The position numbers and the translations under genes were made by a program. Below, piece after piece: positions 1-7,907 of a stretch of DNA of 64,000 bases; the stretch's first letter is position 1; each line of letters begins with the position of its first letter. Source of the DNA: UBA9676 sp963837105 (GTDB lineage: Bacteria > Actinomycetota > Actinomycetes > Streptosporangiales > Streptosporangiaceae); contig CAWIMG010000032.1 of the NCBI GenBank assembly GCA_963837105.1, positions 1-64,000 of the forward strand, given 5' to 3'. Under the pieces are notes generated by a model, which did no database searches, was not told the origin of the DNA, and saw nothing but the letters and a program-made list of their open reading frames with translations.

Positions 1-278
1 GCGGTTACACGCAGGACAAGGACGCCTACCTCAAACGGCTGCGCCGGATCGAGGGCCAGATCCGGGGGCTGCAGCGGATGGTGGAAGAGGACGTCTACTG
101 CATCGATGTGCTCACGCAGGTGTCCGCGGTGACCCGGGCACTGCAGGCGGTCGCGCTCGGGCTGCTGGAAGATCACCTGGGCGCGTGCGTGTCTGATGCG
201 GTGCGCAAGGGCGGCGAGGAAGGCCAGGCGTCAGTGCATGAGGCGGCCGAAGCCATCGCCCGGCTGGTCAGGTCCTGA
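1..278 (+). CDS. CsoR/RcnR-family metal-sensing repressor, 5' end cut off
   Basis: This is a metal-responsive transcriptional repressor of the DUF156 (CsoR/RcnR/FrmR) family. These are small all-helical DNA-binding proteins that release DNA when they bind Cu(I) or another metal or thiol ligand. The reading frame enters at base 3 and the start codon lies upstream of the window. The visible 91 residues contain the family segment KRLRRIEGQIRGLQRMVEE, then YCIDVLTQVSAV, then DHLGACV. The Cys of YC and the H-x3-C pair match the C-H-C copper ligands of CsoR, so copper sensing is likely. The regulated target, often a copper ATPase, is not visible. Family assignment is firm; the metal is inferred. 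Confidence 0.88.
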   Translation, partial: GYTQDKDAYLKRLRRIEGQIRGLQRMVEEDVYCIDVLTQVSAVTRALQAVALGLLEDHLGACVSDAVRKGGEEGQASVHEAAEAIARLVRS

Positions 279-314
279 CCAGCCGCCGGGCTGGCCTGGC
301 CTGGGCCGGCCGGC

Positions 315-899
315 TTACTCGCCACTGCCGGGCTGGCTGGCGAACCGGGCGAAGGCGGCCAGGTTGGCCAGGCTCTCCCCGCGCTTGACCCGCCAGGCCC
401 ATTCCTTGCGGATCGATGAGGCGAATCCGATGGACAGCGCCTGGTTGAAGTTCTCGTCCGAGTAGGTGAGCACGCACCCGAGCAGCCGGTCGACCTCGTC
501 AGCGGTCACCGCCGCCAGCGGCAGCCGCCCGACCAGGTAGACATCGCCCTGCGGATCGAGAGCGAAGTGCACCCCGTACATCTGGCCGTTGCGTTCCAGC
601 AGGAACCGGTAGAAGCGGGCATGTGCCTCGTCCGGCTGGCGGCAGAAGAACGCCTCCACGTGCAGGCTGTGCGTGCCTACGATCAGCCAGGTCATGGTGG
701 CCAGCTTGCGCTGCCCGGGCAGCTTGACCAGGAAGCTGCCCGGCTGCGGGCGCTCCGGGACCAGGTCCAGCCCGGCCAGGGCCTGCCTGATCGCGGCTTC
801 CGCCCGGGCCTGGGCCGGGGTCAGCCCGGGACCATCCGCTCCGGCTGGGCTGGCGGGGCCTGCGGAGCCACCCGCGCCGCCGGGCGCCATGTTGGTCAT
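315..899 (-). CDS. YbjN domain-containing protein
   Basis: A 194-residue YbjN-domain protein. The family resembles type III secretion chaperones in fold and its role in actinobacteria is poorly defined. After a Gly/Pro/Ala-rich N-terminus of about 40 residues the domain runs from about residue 45 to the end (LVKLPGQRKLATMTWLIVG, then FYRFLLERNGQMYGVHFALD). The gene lies 23 nt downstream of mshA on the same strand, the arrangement found in many actinobacterial genomes, so the two are probably co-transcribed. A GGGGAG stretch stands just before the ATG at 899; a second ATG three codons in is an alternative start. Confidence 0.8.
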   Translation of the reverse strand: MTNMAPGGAGGSAGPASPAGADGPGLTPAQARAEAAIRQALAGLDLVPERPQPGSFLVKLPGQRKLATMTWLIVGTHSLHVEAFFCRQPDEAHARFYRFLLERNGQMYGVHFALDPQGDVYLVGRLPLAAVTADEVDRLLGCVLTYSDENFNQALSIGFASSIRKEWAWRVKRGESLANLAAFARFASQPGSGE

Positions 900-922
900 G
901 GCTCCCCATCCTGTCAGCCGGG

Positions 923-2209
923 TCAGCTGGCCCGGGAGTAGCTCTGCTCGGCCAGCGGGGCGTTCATCACCCCGGCATAGACGGCGAGCAGCCGGTCGAC
1001 GGTGACTCCCCAGCCGAACCGGGAGGCATGGGTGACCGCCCCGGCCGACAGCCGCTCGCGCCGCCGTGGGGATGCGAACAGGCTGGCCAGCACCCGCGCA
1101 TAGGCGGCCGGGTCATGCCCATCGACCAGGATCCCGGACACCCCGTCCTGCACCGCGGTATGCAGCCCGCCCACCGCGGCTGCGATCACCGGTGTGCCAC
1201 AGGCCTGAGCTTCCACCGCGACCAGGCCGAACGACTCAGAATGAGACGGGACCATGACCACCGTGGCGGCCCGGTACCAGTCGGCCAGTTCGGTTTGCGG
1301 ACAGGGCGGCTCCAGCCGGACCAGCTGGGCGATCCCCAGCCGCCCGGCCAGTTCGGTGAGCTGATCTGGATCCGCGCGGCCGGTACCGCTGGGACCGCCC
1401 ACGAACGCGACCGTGAGCGTGCCGGCGATCGCCGGCACGTCCCGGACCAGTGCGGCGGCTGCGCGCAGCACCACGTCGGGGGCCTTGAGCGGCTGCACCC
1501 GGCCCGCGAACACGATGACCGGGCCGTCGGCTGGCAGGCCGAGCCGCGCCCGGGCCGGCCCGGGCGGCCCGGGCCGGAAGACGGACAGGTCCACGCCGGG
1601 GTTGACGGTCCAGATCCGGCCCGGTTCCGCCCCGTAGAGGAGGGCGAGCTGACGGGCCTCTTCCTCGGTGTTGGCGACCAGCCGGTCGGCCGCGGCCACC
1701 ACGTCGGCCTCGCCGCGCAGGCGCATGGCCGGCTCGGCGGCGTCACCCGCGGCCAGCGCCGCGTTCTTCACCTTGCCAAGGGTGTGCATCGACTGCACGA
1801 GCGGCACGCCCCAGCGCTCCTTGGCCACCGCGCCGACATGGCCGGACAGCCAGTAATGGCCGTGCACCAGGTCGTACCGGCCGGGGGCGTAGGCGGCTTC
1901 GGTGCGCAGCACCTCGAAGGTGAAGTGGCACAGCTGGGCGGGCAGGTCGGCCTTGTCGAGATCCTCGAAGGGCCCGGCCGGCACATGCCGGACCACGACG
2001 CCCGGTACGAGCTCGGCCTGCGGCGGCGCATCCCTGGTCACGGCGCGGGTGAAGATGTTGACCTCAACGCCGCGAGCGGCCATCCGCTTGGCGACTTCGA
2101 CCACGTAGACGTTCAGGCCTCCGGCGTCACCCGTGCCTGGCTGCTCGAGCGGCGAAGTATGGACGCTGATGGTCGCGACCCGCCGGGGATAGCGTCGCGG
2201 CACGGGCAT
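923..2209 (-). CDS. mshA: D-inositol-3-phosphate glycosyltransferase MshA
   Basis: MshA joins GlcNAc from UDP-GlcNAc to 1D-myo-inositol 3-phosphate, the first committed step of mycothiol synthesis in the cytoplasm. The protein is a GT4 (GT-B fold) enzyme with the characteristic N-terminus ISVHTSPLEQPGTGDAGGLN, a nucleotide-sugar domain with FAGRVQPLKAPDVVLRA, and the ESFGLVAVEAQACGTPVIA donor-phosphate motif. The frame stays open to a GTG at 2281, but the conserved part begins just after the ATG at 2209. A GGAGG lies 3 nt before that ATG and 9 nt before an in-frame GTG at 2203, so 2203 may be the true start. It heads the mshA-ybjN unit, divergent from gpmA. Confidence 0.92.
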   Translation of the reverse strand: MPVPRRYPRRVATISVHTSPLEQPGTGDAGGLNVYVVEVAKRMAARGVEVNIFTRAVTRDAPPQAELVPGVVVRHVPAGPFEDLDKADLPAQLCHFTFEVLRTEAAYAPGRYDLVHGHYWLSGHVGAVAKERWGVPLVQSMHTLGKVKNAALAAGDAAEPAMRLRGEADVVAAADRLVANTEEEARQLALLYGAEPGRIWTVNPGVDLSVFRPGPPGPARARLGLPADGPVIVFAGRVQPLKAPDVVLRAAAALVRDVPAIAGTLTVAFVGGPSGTGRADPDQLTELAGRLGIAQLVRLEPPCPQTELADWYRAATVVMVPSHSESFGLVAVEAQACGTPVIAAAVGGLHTAVQDGVSGILVDGHDPAAYARVLASLFASPRRRERLSAGAVTHASRFGWGVTVDRLLAVYAGVMNAPLAEQSYSRAS

Positions 2210-2319
2210 GCACCTCCGAGGGATCAACCACGCCGGCCGGCCCGGTGTTCCCGGGCTGCCGTGCCGCCCGCCCGGCCGCACCCGGCCCAGGCGGCCCCTG
2301 GCGGGCCGGCCTCACCGGA

Positions 2320-2325
2320 TAGGCT
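2320..2325 (+). promoter_or_regulatory. Leaderless-type -10 element before gpmA
   Basis: TAGGCT ends 6 nt before the gpmA ATG. The actinobacterial leaderless signature is TANNNT placed 6-7 nt before the start codon, so the transcript would begin at or next to the ATG. No clear -35 was found. Confidence 0.4.
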
Positions 2326-2331
2326 CGGAGC

Positions 2332-3075
2332 ATGTCCACTCTGGTGCTGCTGCGGCACGGCGAGAGTGCCTGGAACGCGGAGGGCCGGTTCACCGGATGG
2401 GTCGACGTCGGCCTCTCAGAAACCGGCGCCAGGGAAGCGACCGCGGGCGGTGATCTGCTGCGCGGCTCCGGCCTGACGCCGGACATCGTGCACACCTCGG
2501 TGCTGACCCGTGCCATCGAGACCGCCCAGCTCGCACTGGCTGCCGCGGACCTGCTCTGGCTGCCGGTCAGCCGGTCCTGGCGGCTGAACGAGCGCCATTA
2601 CGGTGCGCTCCAGGGCAAGAACAAGGCGCAGACCCGGCAGGAGTTCGGGGATGAGCAGTTCATGCTCTGGCGCCGGTCCTACGACGTGCCGCCGCCGCCG
2701 ATCGCGGACGACCATCCGCTGTCGCAGGCCCACGATCCGCGGTACGCGCAGCTGCCACCCGAATTGCTGCCCCGCAGTGAATGCCTCAAGGATGTGCTCC
2801 ACCGGCTGCTGCCGTACTGGTATGACCGGCTGGTCCCGGATCTGGCCGCGGGCCGCACCCCGCTGGTCGTCGCTCATGGCAACTCGCTGCGCGCGCTGGT
2901 GAAGCACCTGGATGGGATCAGCGACACCGAGATCGCCGGGCTCAACATCCCGACCGGAATCCCGCTGGTCTATGAGCTCGACGCCGATTTCCGGCCGAAG
3001 CAGGCGGGTGGCCAGTACCTCGACCCGGAGGCGGCGGTTGCGGCCGCGGCCGCGGTCCGTGACCAGGGACGCTGA
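2332..3075 (+). CDS. gpmA: 2,3-bisphosphoglycerate-dependent phosphoglycerate mutase
   Basis: This glycolytic enzyme interconverts 3- and 2-phosphoglycerate through a phosphohistidine intermediate in the cytoplasm. The 247-residue protein has the usual length. It carries the catalytic LLRHGESAWN motif near the N-terminus (phosphorylated His), GWVDVGLSETG, the WRLNERHYGALQG segment with the acid catalyst, and VVAHGNSLRALV with the second active-site His. The gene sits between mshA and senX3-regX3 as in mycobacteria and many other actinobacteria. Confidence 0.95.
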   Translation: MSTLVLLRHGESAWNAEGRFTGWVDVGLSETGAREATAGGDLLRGSGLTPDIVHTSVLTRAIETAQLALAAADLLWLPVSRSWRLNERHYGALQGKNKAQTRQEFGDEQFMLWRRSYDVPPPPIADDHPLSQAHDPRYAQLPPELLPRSECLKDVLHRLLPYWYDRLVPDLAAGRTPLVVAHGNSLRALVKHLDGISDTEIAGLNIPTGIPLVYELDADFRPKQAGGQYLDPEAAVAAAAAVRDQGR

Positions 3076-3220
3076 CCGGAGCGGCCGTCCCGCGGCCCGG
3101 CGCCGCGCTGGTTGCGGCAGGGCAAAACCTATATTATCGATAAGCATCATTCGTATGAATAGGTGAGGAACAGGGCCCTGGTTCTGGCGACCGCCCCAAG
3201 CGCTCCGGGCCACTGGCGCA

Positions 3221-3226
3221 TACCAT
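3221..3226 (+). promoter_or_regulatory. Leaderless-type -10 element upstream of senX3
   Basis: TACCAT lies 6 nt before a GTG at 3233, matching the leaderless TANNNT spacing. The GTG opens a 24-codon frame overlapping the senX3 start. A second AT-rich patch at about 3126-3160 (TATATTATCGATAAGC) could also hold promoter elements, but I cannot assign -35/-10 boxes there. Confidence 0.3.
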
Positions 3227-3232
3227 CGAGTC

Positions 3233-3307
3233 GTGAGCCCGCAGGTGACGGGTGGTGCCTCCCGCCACTCGCTAGTGCATGCCGTGATGCCGGCGGCTGA
3301 ACGGTGA
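3233..3307 (+). CDS. Possible 24-residue leader peptide coupled to senX3
   Basis: A short frame starting at GTG 3233 encodes about 24 residues (begins MSPQVTGG) and ends with a TGA that overlaps the senX3 GTG start in a GTGA tetranucleotide, the arrangement used for translational coupling throughout this window. The start lies 6 nt after a TANNNT element, so it could be a leaderless leader peptide that delivers ribosomes to senX3. The peptide has no recognisable domain. It may be coincidental, because a 24-codon open frame is common in GC-rich DNA; the joint placement of promoter motif and overlap is the only support. Confidence 0.3.
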   Translation: MSPQVTGGASRHSLVHAVMPAAER

Positions 3308-4443
3308 AAAGCCGCAGGCCGACGGCTGTGGATCCGGCTGTCGACCGGCCGCAGCTCAGCCGGCTTCCCTCCGGCCTCGCGTCGGTGCTCTCCGTGCTCT
3401 CCTCGTCCGCCGTGGTGCTTGACAACGATGACCGGGTGCTGCGGGCGAGCGCCGCGGCCCGGACCTTCGGGCTGGTCCGGGGTGACCAGCTCATGGTCGG
3501 CGAGCTGGTGGCGCTGGCCCGGCAGGTGCGCCGGGACGGCGAGATCCGCGAGGGCGAGATCGAGGTGTCCGGCAGCGCGTTCGGCGGCCGCCGGACCAGT
3601 TTCGCGGTCCGGGTCGCCCCGCTCGGCTCCAGCGTCGGCGGCGGCGGCCTGGTCCTGCTGCTGGCCGAGGATCAGACCGAAAGCCGGCGGGTGGAAGAGG
3701 TCCGCCGTGACTTCGTCGCCAACATCAGCCATGAACTGAAGACGCCGGTGGGTGCGCTGGCTCTGCTCGCCGAGACCATGGAGGATGCCGCCGACGATCC
3801 GGAAGCCGTGCGCCGGTTCGCGGGCCGGATGCGGCAGGAGGCGTCCCGGCTCACCTACCTGGTCCAGGACCTGATCACGCTGTCCCGGATCCAGGCCGCC
3901 GAGCCCATTCCCGACCCGCGTCCGGTGGACGTGGTCGCGGTGGTGGCCGAAGCGGTGGACAGGTGCCGGATGAAGGCCAGTGCTCGCGGCATCGAACTGG
4001 CGGCCAGTTGCGACGACGGGCTGACCGTGCTCGGCGACGAGGACCTGCTGGTGACCGCGCTGCGGAACCTGCTGGAAAACGCGGTCGCCTACAGCCCGGA
4101 GCGGACCCGGGTGGCGATCACCGCCACCCGGGACGGGGTGGACACCGCCGAGATCACCGTCGCCGACCAGGGCATCGGCATTCCGGAGCGGGACCTGGAG
4201 CGGATCTTCGAGCGCTTCTACCGGGTTGACCCGGCCCGGTCCCGGGCGACCGGCGGGACCGGCCTGGGGCTGGCCATCGTGAAACACGTGGTTGCCGCCC
4301 ACAGCGGCAAGGTGACGGTATGGAGCAAGGAAGGCCAGGGCTCGTCGTTCAGCCTGCGCCTGCCTGCCATCAGGATGACCCCGACCGCCGACGGCACCTC
4401 CGCCGCTGGCCTTGCACAACCCGTCCGGGAGGCAGTCAAGTGA
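3304..4443 (+). CDS. senX3: Sensor histidine kinase SenX3, apparently lacking membrane helices
   Basis: This is the histidine kinase partner of RegX3, the two-component system that responds to phosphate limitation in actinobacteria. The 379-residue protein has a PAS-like N-terminal region (about 20-125), a HisKA segment with the phosphoacceptor His in FVANISHELKTP (about residue 145), and an ATPase domain with N box LLENAVAYSPE, G1 DQGIGIP, F box FERFYRVD and G2 GTGLGLAIVK. Known SenX3/PhoR proteins begin with one or two transmembrane helices. Here none is visible, and an in-frame TGA six bases upstream of the GTG start prevents an N-terminal extension. Its stop overlaps the regX3 start. Confidence 0.9.
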   Translation: MKSRRPTAVDPAVDRPQLSRLPSGLASVLSVLSSSAVVLDNDDRVLRASAAARTFGLVRGDQLMVGELVALARQVRRDGEIREGEIEVSGSAFGGRRTSFAVRVAPLGSSVGGGGLVLLLAEDQTESRRVEEVRRDFVANISHELKTPVGALALLAETMEDAADDPEAVRRFAGRMRQEASRLTYLVQDLITLSRIQAAEPIPDPRPVDVVAVVAEAVDRCRMKASARGIELAASCDDGLTVLGDEDLLVTALRNLLENAVAYSPERTRVAITATRDGVDTAEITVADQGIGIPERDLERIFERFYRVDPARSRATGGTGLGLAIVKHVVAAHSGKVTVWSKEGQGSSFSLRLPAIRMTPTADGTSAAGLAQPVREAVK

Positions 4444-5126
4444 CACGCGTGCTGGTGGTCGAGGACGAGGAATCGTTCAGCGACGCCCTCTCCTACATGC
4501 TGCGCAAGGAGGGCTTCGAGGTGGCGGTCTGCCCGACGGGACCGGACGCCATCGAGGCGTTCGACCGCAACGGCGCGGACCTGGTGCTGCTCGACCTCAT
4601 GCTGCCCGGGCTGCCCGGCAGTGAGGTCTGCCGGACGCTGCGCGAGCGGTCCAACGTCCCGGTGATCATGCTCACCGCCAAGGACAGCGAGATCGACAAG
4701 GTGGTCGGGCTGGAACTCGGCGCGGACGACTATGTCACCAAGCCGTTCTCGTCGCGTGAGCTGGTCGCCCGGATGCGCGCTGTGCTGCGCCGCCGTGGCG
4801 AGCCAGAAGAAACGGGCGCCTCTGTGCTGGAATCCGGGCCGGTCCGGATGGACGTGGACCGGCATGTGGTGTCCGTCCGCGGTGCGCAGACACAACTGCC
4901 GCTCAAAGAGTTCGAGCTGCTCGAAGTCCTGCTGCGGAACACCGGCCGGGTACTGACCCGGATGCAGCTCATCGACCGGGTCTGGGGCGCTGACTATGTC
5001 GGCGACACCAAGACCCTCGACGTGCACATCAAGCGGCTGCGCGCGAAGGTCGAGGCCGACCCCGGCAACCCGCGGCACATCATCACGGTGCGCGGCCTGG
5101 GCTACAAGTTCGAGCCGGTCGGCTGA
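4440..5126 (+). CDS. regX3: Response regulator RegX3 (OmpR/PhoB family)
   Basis: RegX3 is the DNA-binding response regulator phosphorylated by SenX3; it controls phosphate-starvation genes. The 228-residue protein has a receiver domain (VLVVEDEESFSDAL, phosphoacceptor Asp in LVLLDLMLPGLPG, conserved Lys in ADDYVTKPF) and a C-terminal winged helix (LPLKEFELLEVLLRN ... LDVHIKRLRAKVE ... TVRGLGYKFEP). The GTG at 4440 is chosen because it overlaps the senX3 stop as GTGA and places the first beta strand (VTRVLVVEDEE) at the N-terminus. A phoU gene, common next to this pair, is not nearby. Confidence 0.95.
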   Translation: MTRVLVVEDEESFSDALSYMLRKEGFEVAVCPTGPDAIEAFDRNGADLVLLDLMLPGLPGSEVCRTLRERSNVPVIMLTAKDSEIDKVVGLELGADDYVTKPFSSRELVARMRAVLRRRGEPEETGASVLESGPVRMDVDRHVVSVRGAQTQLPLKEFELLEVLLRNTGRVLTRMQLIDRVWGADYVGDTKTLDVHIKRLRAKVEADPGNPRHIITVRGLGYKFEPVG

Positions 5127-5136
5127 CCGGCTGGGA

Positions 5137-5769
5137 TCATGCCGTCGGCGAGGCCGACGGGGTGGCCGACGCGGACGGCGTGGCGTGGCGGTGCGTCCTG
5201 GCCTTGCCGGACAGGGTCGCCGACGGCGTCGGGCGCGGCGGGACCGGGGCGGGCGAGAAGGTCGAATAGAACTGGGCCCGTGGCATCACCGGCACTACCA
5301 TGCTCACCGCACCGGCCCGCAGGAAGTGCAGGACGAGCCGCACGTTCTGGCCGCCGCGGATCTGGTGCAGCAGGCCGCGCAGCACCACCCGCGGGGCCGG
5401 CCCGGTGAGCAGCACCGACTGGTTGGTGGCGATGCCCACCCCACCGGCGGGCATCTGGACCGCGAGTGCGGTGCCCGGCGCGGTCACCGCGAGCAGCCGG
5501 TCCGGCGCACCGCTGTTGGCCAGGGCCAGGAACAGGCCGGCCGAGCCACCGGCCGGCAGGGTTACGGCGGGTGGGGCGCCCAGCACGAACACATTGTTGA
5601 TCCGGATCGCGTTGTCCACGATCGTCGACGCACCCGCGGTCGGCGAGTGCCAGTGCTGGGTGGGAGCGGCGGGGCCGGCCTCGCAGCCGGCGATCGCGAG
5701 TGCCAGGCCAGCTGCCATCACGACGACGAGTACGCGCAACGACACGGCGCTGCGGTTACTGAGGATCAC
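5137..5769 (-). CDS. Secreted lipoprotein, possibly PCu(A)C/DUF461-like
   Basis: A 210-residue lipoprotein that should be anchored on the outer face of the membrane. It has a signal peptide (SLRVLVVVMAAGLALAIAG) with lipobox LAIAGC. The mature part has one beta-rich domain (about 55-170) beginning with IVDNAIRINNVFVLG, followed by a Pro/Thr/Ser-rich tail (about 170-210). The pattern of a single domain after an Ala/Gly/Pro linker resembles copper chaperone PCu(A)C/DUF461 lipoproteins of actinobacteria, but I do not see the Met/His copper ligands clearly. The gene is convergent with regX3, with only 10 nt between the stops. Confidence 0.65.
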   Translation of the reverse strand: MILSNRSAVSLRVLVVVMAAGLALAIAGCEAGPAAPTQHWHSPTAGASTIVDNAIRINNVFVLGAPPAVTLPAGGSAGLFLALANSGAPDRLLAVTAPGTALAVQMPAGGVGIATNQSVLLTGPAPRVVLRGLLHQIRGGQNVRLVLHFLRAGAVSMVVPVMPRAQFYSTFSPAPVPPRPTPSATLSGKARTHRHATPSASATPSASPTA

Positions 5770-5910
5770 TGCGTGCTCTCCCGGGCCGGTGGTCCACCTG
5801 GACGCCGCACAGCGTACTCCCGGCCGATGTCACCGCCGTGCGCCACCCCGGGCCAGCACCGCCGCCAGTTCCAGGCCGCCGGCCAGATCGCTGGCCTGCC
5901 CGGTACCTGG

Positions 5911-6669
5911 TCAGCTGGCGGTCGGGTGCGGGGAGCCGCTGGCGGTGCCGGCCGGCTGGGCTGGCGTCCGGGCGTTGCCGGGGATCAGCGCCCGCATCTG
6001 GGGTGCCAGCGCGAAACCGTGCCCGCGGTCGGCTACCACGCTGGTCACCGTTCCCCTCTGGTTGACCAGCACCGCTGTCAGCGTGACCGGGCGGTACGCC
6101 GTATTGAGCGCATCGCCGGTGTCCTCCGCTGCGTGCGACTGGCCGAGCAGCACCTTCCGGACCAGGCCGGTGACCTGGACGCCCTGCATGCCGACCACGT
6201 AGAGCTGCACGCCCGCCTGGTCCGCCTCCCGGGCGAGCTGGTACAGGTGACCGCAGGCGCAGCCGGGCGGGACCAGCGCGAGTACCGTGCCCCGCAGGCC
6301 GGACAGCGGGACCAGGCTCCCGTCCACTATGACCAGGGCGGGGGGCAGCGGGCGGCCGGCCCGGCCCGCGGTGTAGAGGACGGCCTGCTCACCGGCGAAC
6401 ACGGTCAGCAGCGTCCCGGCCAGCAAGGTCAGCGCGAGGCAGCCAGCCAGCAGGGGGAGCACCATGCCGTCACGGGTCAGCGGGCGGTGCCAGCCGAGGG
6501 TGCGGCGGCGCCACCGCCTGGCGCGCAGCTCGCGGTAGTAGGCCTGCACGTCACGGTCGAGTTCCCGGGCGTCGTCCGGGATCTCGACGTCGATCGGTGG
6601 CAGGCCGAAGTCGTCCCGGCCCGGGTCGCCGCCAAGGTTCACGCGTATCTCTCCGGCATGGTCAGCCAC
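5911..6669 (-). CDS. Single-pass membrane protein with thioredoxin-like extracytoplasmic region
   Basis: An uncharacterised 252-residue protein. It has a cytoplasmic acidic and Arg-rich N-terminus (about 1-65), one transmembrane helix (MVLPLLAGCLALTLLAGTLL, about 69-92) and an outer region with VPPGCACGHLYQLAREA near residue 135. The CxC pair followed by a helix, then beta strands (QLYVVG, LTAVLVNQRGTVT), recalls a thioredoxin-like fold, but the two Cys are spaced by one residue, not two. The tail is Pro/Ser/Thr-rich. It is on the same strand as the lipoprotein at 5137-5769, separated by 141 nt in which I see nothing else. Function unknown; a redox or metal role is a guess from the CAC motif. 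Confidence 0.6.
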   Translation of the reverse strand: MADHAGEIRVNLGGDPGRDDFGLPPIDVEIPDDARELDRDVQAYYRELRARRWRRRTLGWHRPLTRDGMVLPLLAGCLALTLLAGTLLTVFAGEQAVLYTAGRAGRPLPPALVIVDGSLVPLSGLRGTVLALVPPGCACGHLYQLAREADQAGVQLYVVGMQGVQVTGLVRKVLLGQSHAAEDTGDALNTAYRPVTLTAVLVNQRGTVTSVVADRGHGFALAPQMRALIPGNARTPAQPAGTASGSPHPTAS

Positions 6670-6860
6670 GGTCCCTACCAGTATGTGCCTGTGCCCGCCC
6701 CGACGTCACCGGCTGGCGGTGCCCGCAGGCGGCCGTCTGGCCCGCCCGGGCTCCCATGGCGCCGCCACACGCACCCGGCGCACCTTTCAGATCGGCCAAA
6801 ATGGTCTCTTGACCTGCGCGTTTGCCGCCAAGCACGGACAGCTGGCCGCCTTCGGCATGG

Positions 6861-6883
6861 TAGGATTACCTCAGCGGAAGGGG
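6861..6883 (+). promoter_or_regulatory. carD promoter -10 candidate and ribosome binding site
   Basis: TAGGAT at 6861-6866 is a plausible -10 element without an obvious -35. GGAAGGGG at 6876-6883 is the ribosome binding site. It lies 10 nt before the ATG at 6894 but only 1 nt before the ATG at 6885, which decides the carD start in favour of 6894. Confidence 0.4.
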
Positions 6884-6893
6884 TATGTGCCAC

Positions 6894-7376
6894 ATGACTT
6901 TCAAGGTCGGCGACACTGTCGTCTACCCCCACCATGGGGCTGCTCGTATCGAGGAGATCGAGACCCGATCGATCAAGGGTGAGGACAAGACTTATCTGGT
7001 TCTCAAGGTCGACAAGGGTGACCTGACTGTACGCGTGCCCGCGGACAATGCCGAACTGGTAGGTGTACGCGACGTCGTGGGGCAGGAGGGGCTGGAGCGG
7101 GTGTTCGAGGTGCTGCGCGCCCCGCACACCGAGGAGCCGACCAACTGGTCGCGGCGCTACAAGGCCAACCTTGAGAAGCTTGCCTCTGGCGATGTGAACA
7201 AGGTTGCCGAAGTCGTCCGTGACCTGTGGCGCAGGGACCGGGAACGCGGGCTGTCGGCGGGTGAGAAGCGGATGCTCGCCAAGGCACGCCAGATCCTGGT
7301 CAGTGAGCTCGCCCTGGCCGAGAAGACCAACGAGGACAAGGCAGAAGCTCTGCTCGACGAGATCCTCGCGTCCTGA
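6894..7376 (+). CDS. carD: CarD-family RNA polymerase-binding transcription factor
   Basis: CarD binds the RNA polymerase beta subunit and stabilises open promoter complexes, mainly at rRNA promoters; it is essential in mycobacteria. The 160-residue protein has the N-terminal RNAP-interaction (Tudor-like) domain (MTFKVGDTVVYPHHGAARI, about 1-60) and the helical C-terminal DNA-binding domain with DLWRRDRERGLSAGEKRML. The start at 6894 gives the conserved N-terminus and has good ribosome-site spacing. ispF lies 30 nt downstream; ispD, which often separates carD and ispF in actinobacteria, is absent. Confidence 0.95.
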   Translation: MTFKVGDTVVYPHHGAARIEEIETRSIKGEDKTYLVLKVDKGDLTVRVPADNAELVGVRDVVGQEGLERVFEVLRAPHTEEPTNWSRRYKANLEKLASGDVNKVAEVVRDLWRRDRERGLSAGEKRMLAKARQILVSELALAEKTNEDKAEALLDEILAS

Positions 7377-7406
7377 CCAGCGCCCGCTGATCCGGCCGGG
7401 CCGCAC

Positions 7407-7892
7407 GTGACCGCTGATCCGCCGCCCAGGGTAGGTGTCGGCACCGATGTCCATCGGCTCCGTTCCGGCCTGCCGCTGCACCTGGCCGGGCTGCTATGGC
7501 CGGGCGAGGCCGGGCTGGCCGGGCATTCCGACGGGGACGTTGCCGCGCACGCCATCTGCGATGCACTGCTGTCGGCGGCCGGGCTCGGCGACCTGGGCAC
7601 CGTGTTCGGCACCGACGACCCGGCCTGGGCCGGTGCGTCCGGGGTCAGCCTGCTGCGCGCTACCGCGGAGCAGGTCAGCCGGGCCGGGTTCGTGGTGGGG
7701 AACGTCGCGGTCACGGTTATCGCCAGCCGGCCACGGATCGCCCCCAGGCGCACGGAAGCGGAGCGGGTCCTGTCCCATGCCCTGGGCGGGGCTCAGGTGA
7801 GCCTGTCCGGGACCACCACCGACGGGCTGGGCCTGACCGGGCGGGGCGAGGGGATCGCCGCCATCGCCACGGCGCTCCTGGCCTGGGCCTGA
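7407..7892 (+). CDS. ispF: 2-C-methyl-D-erythritol 2,4-cyclodiphosphate synthase
   Basis: IspF cyclises CDP-ME-2-phosphate to MEcPP with loss of CMP in the non-mevalonate isoprenoid pathway. The 161-residue length is normal for the family. Metal ligands are visible in VGTDVHRL (Asp, His) and in GHSDGDVAAHAICDALL (His), and DLGTVFGTDDPAWAGASG is the following conserved loop. The GTG start at 7407 gives a typical short N-terminus. Downstream of carD on the same strand, it converges on the fumarylacetoacetase gene, with 15 nt between the stops. Confidence 0.95.
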   Translation: MTADPPPRVGVGTDVHRLRSGLPLHLAGLLWPGEAGLAGHSDGDVAAHAICDALLSAAGLGDLGTVFGTDDPAWAGASGVSLLRATAEQVSRAGFVVGNVAVTVIASRPRIAPRRTEAERVLSHALGGAQVSLSGTTTDGLGLTGRGEGIAAIATALLAWA

Positions 7893-7907
7893 CCAGCCAC
7901 GGCGGGG

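Noticed and set aside
2416..4446. A 676-codon open frame on the minus strand opposite gpmA and senX3
   Set aside because: It is antisense to two clear genes, shows no domain, and has the His/Gly/Arg/Gln-rich composition typical of shadow frames in GC-rich DNA.
4996..6897. A 633-codon plus-strand open frame across regX3's end and two minus-strand genes
   Set aside because: It is low-complexity Arg/Gly/Ala sequence without conserved motifs, opposite genes with signal peptides and membrane helices.
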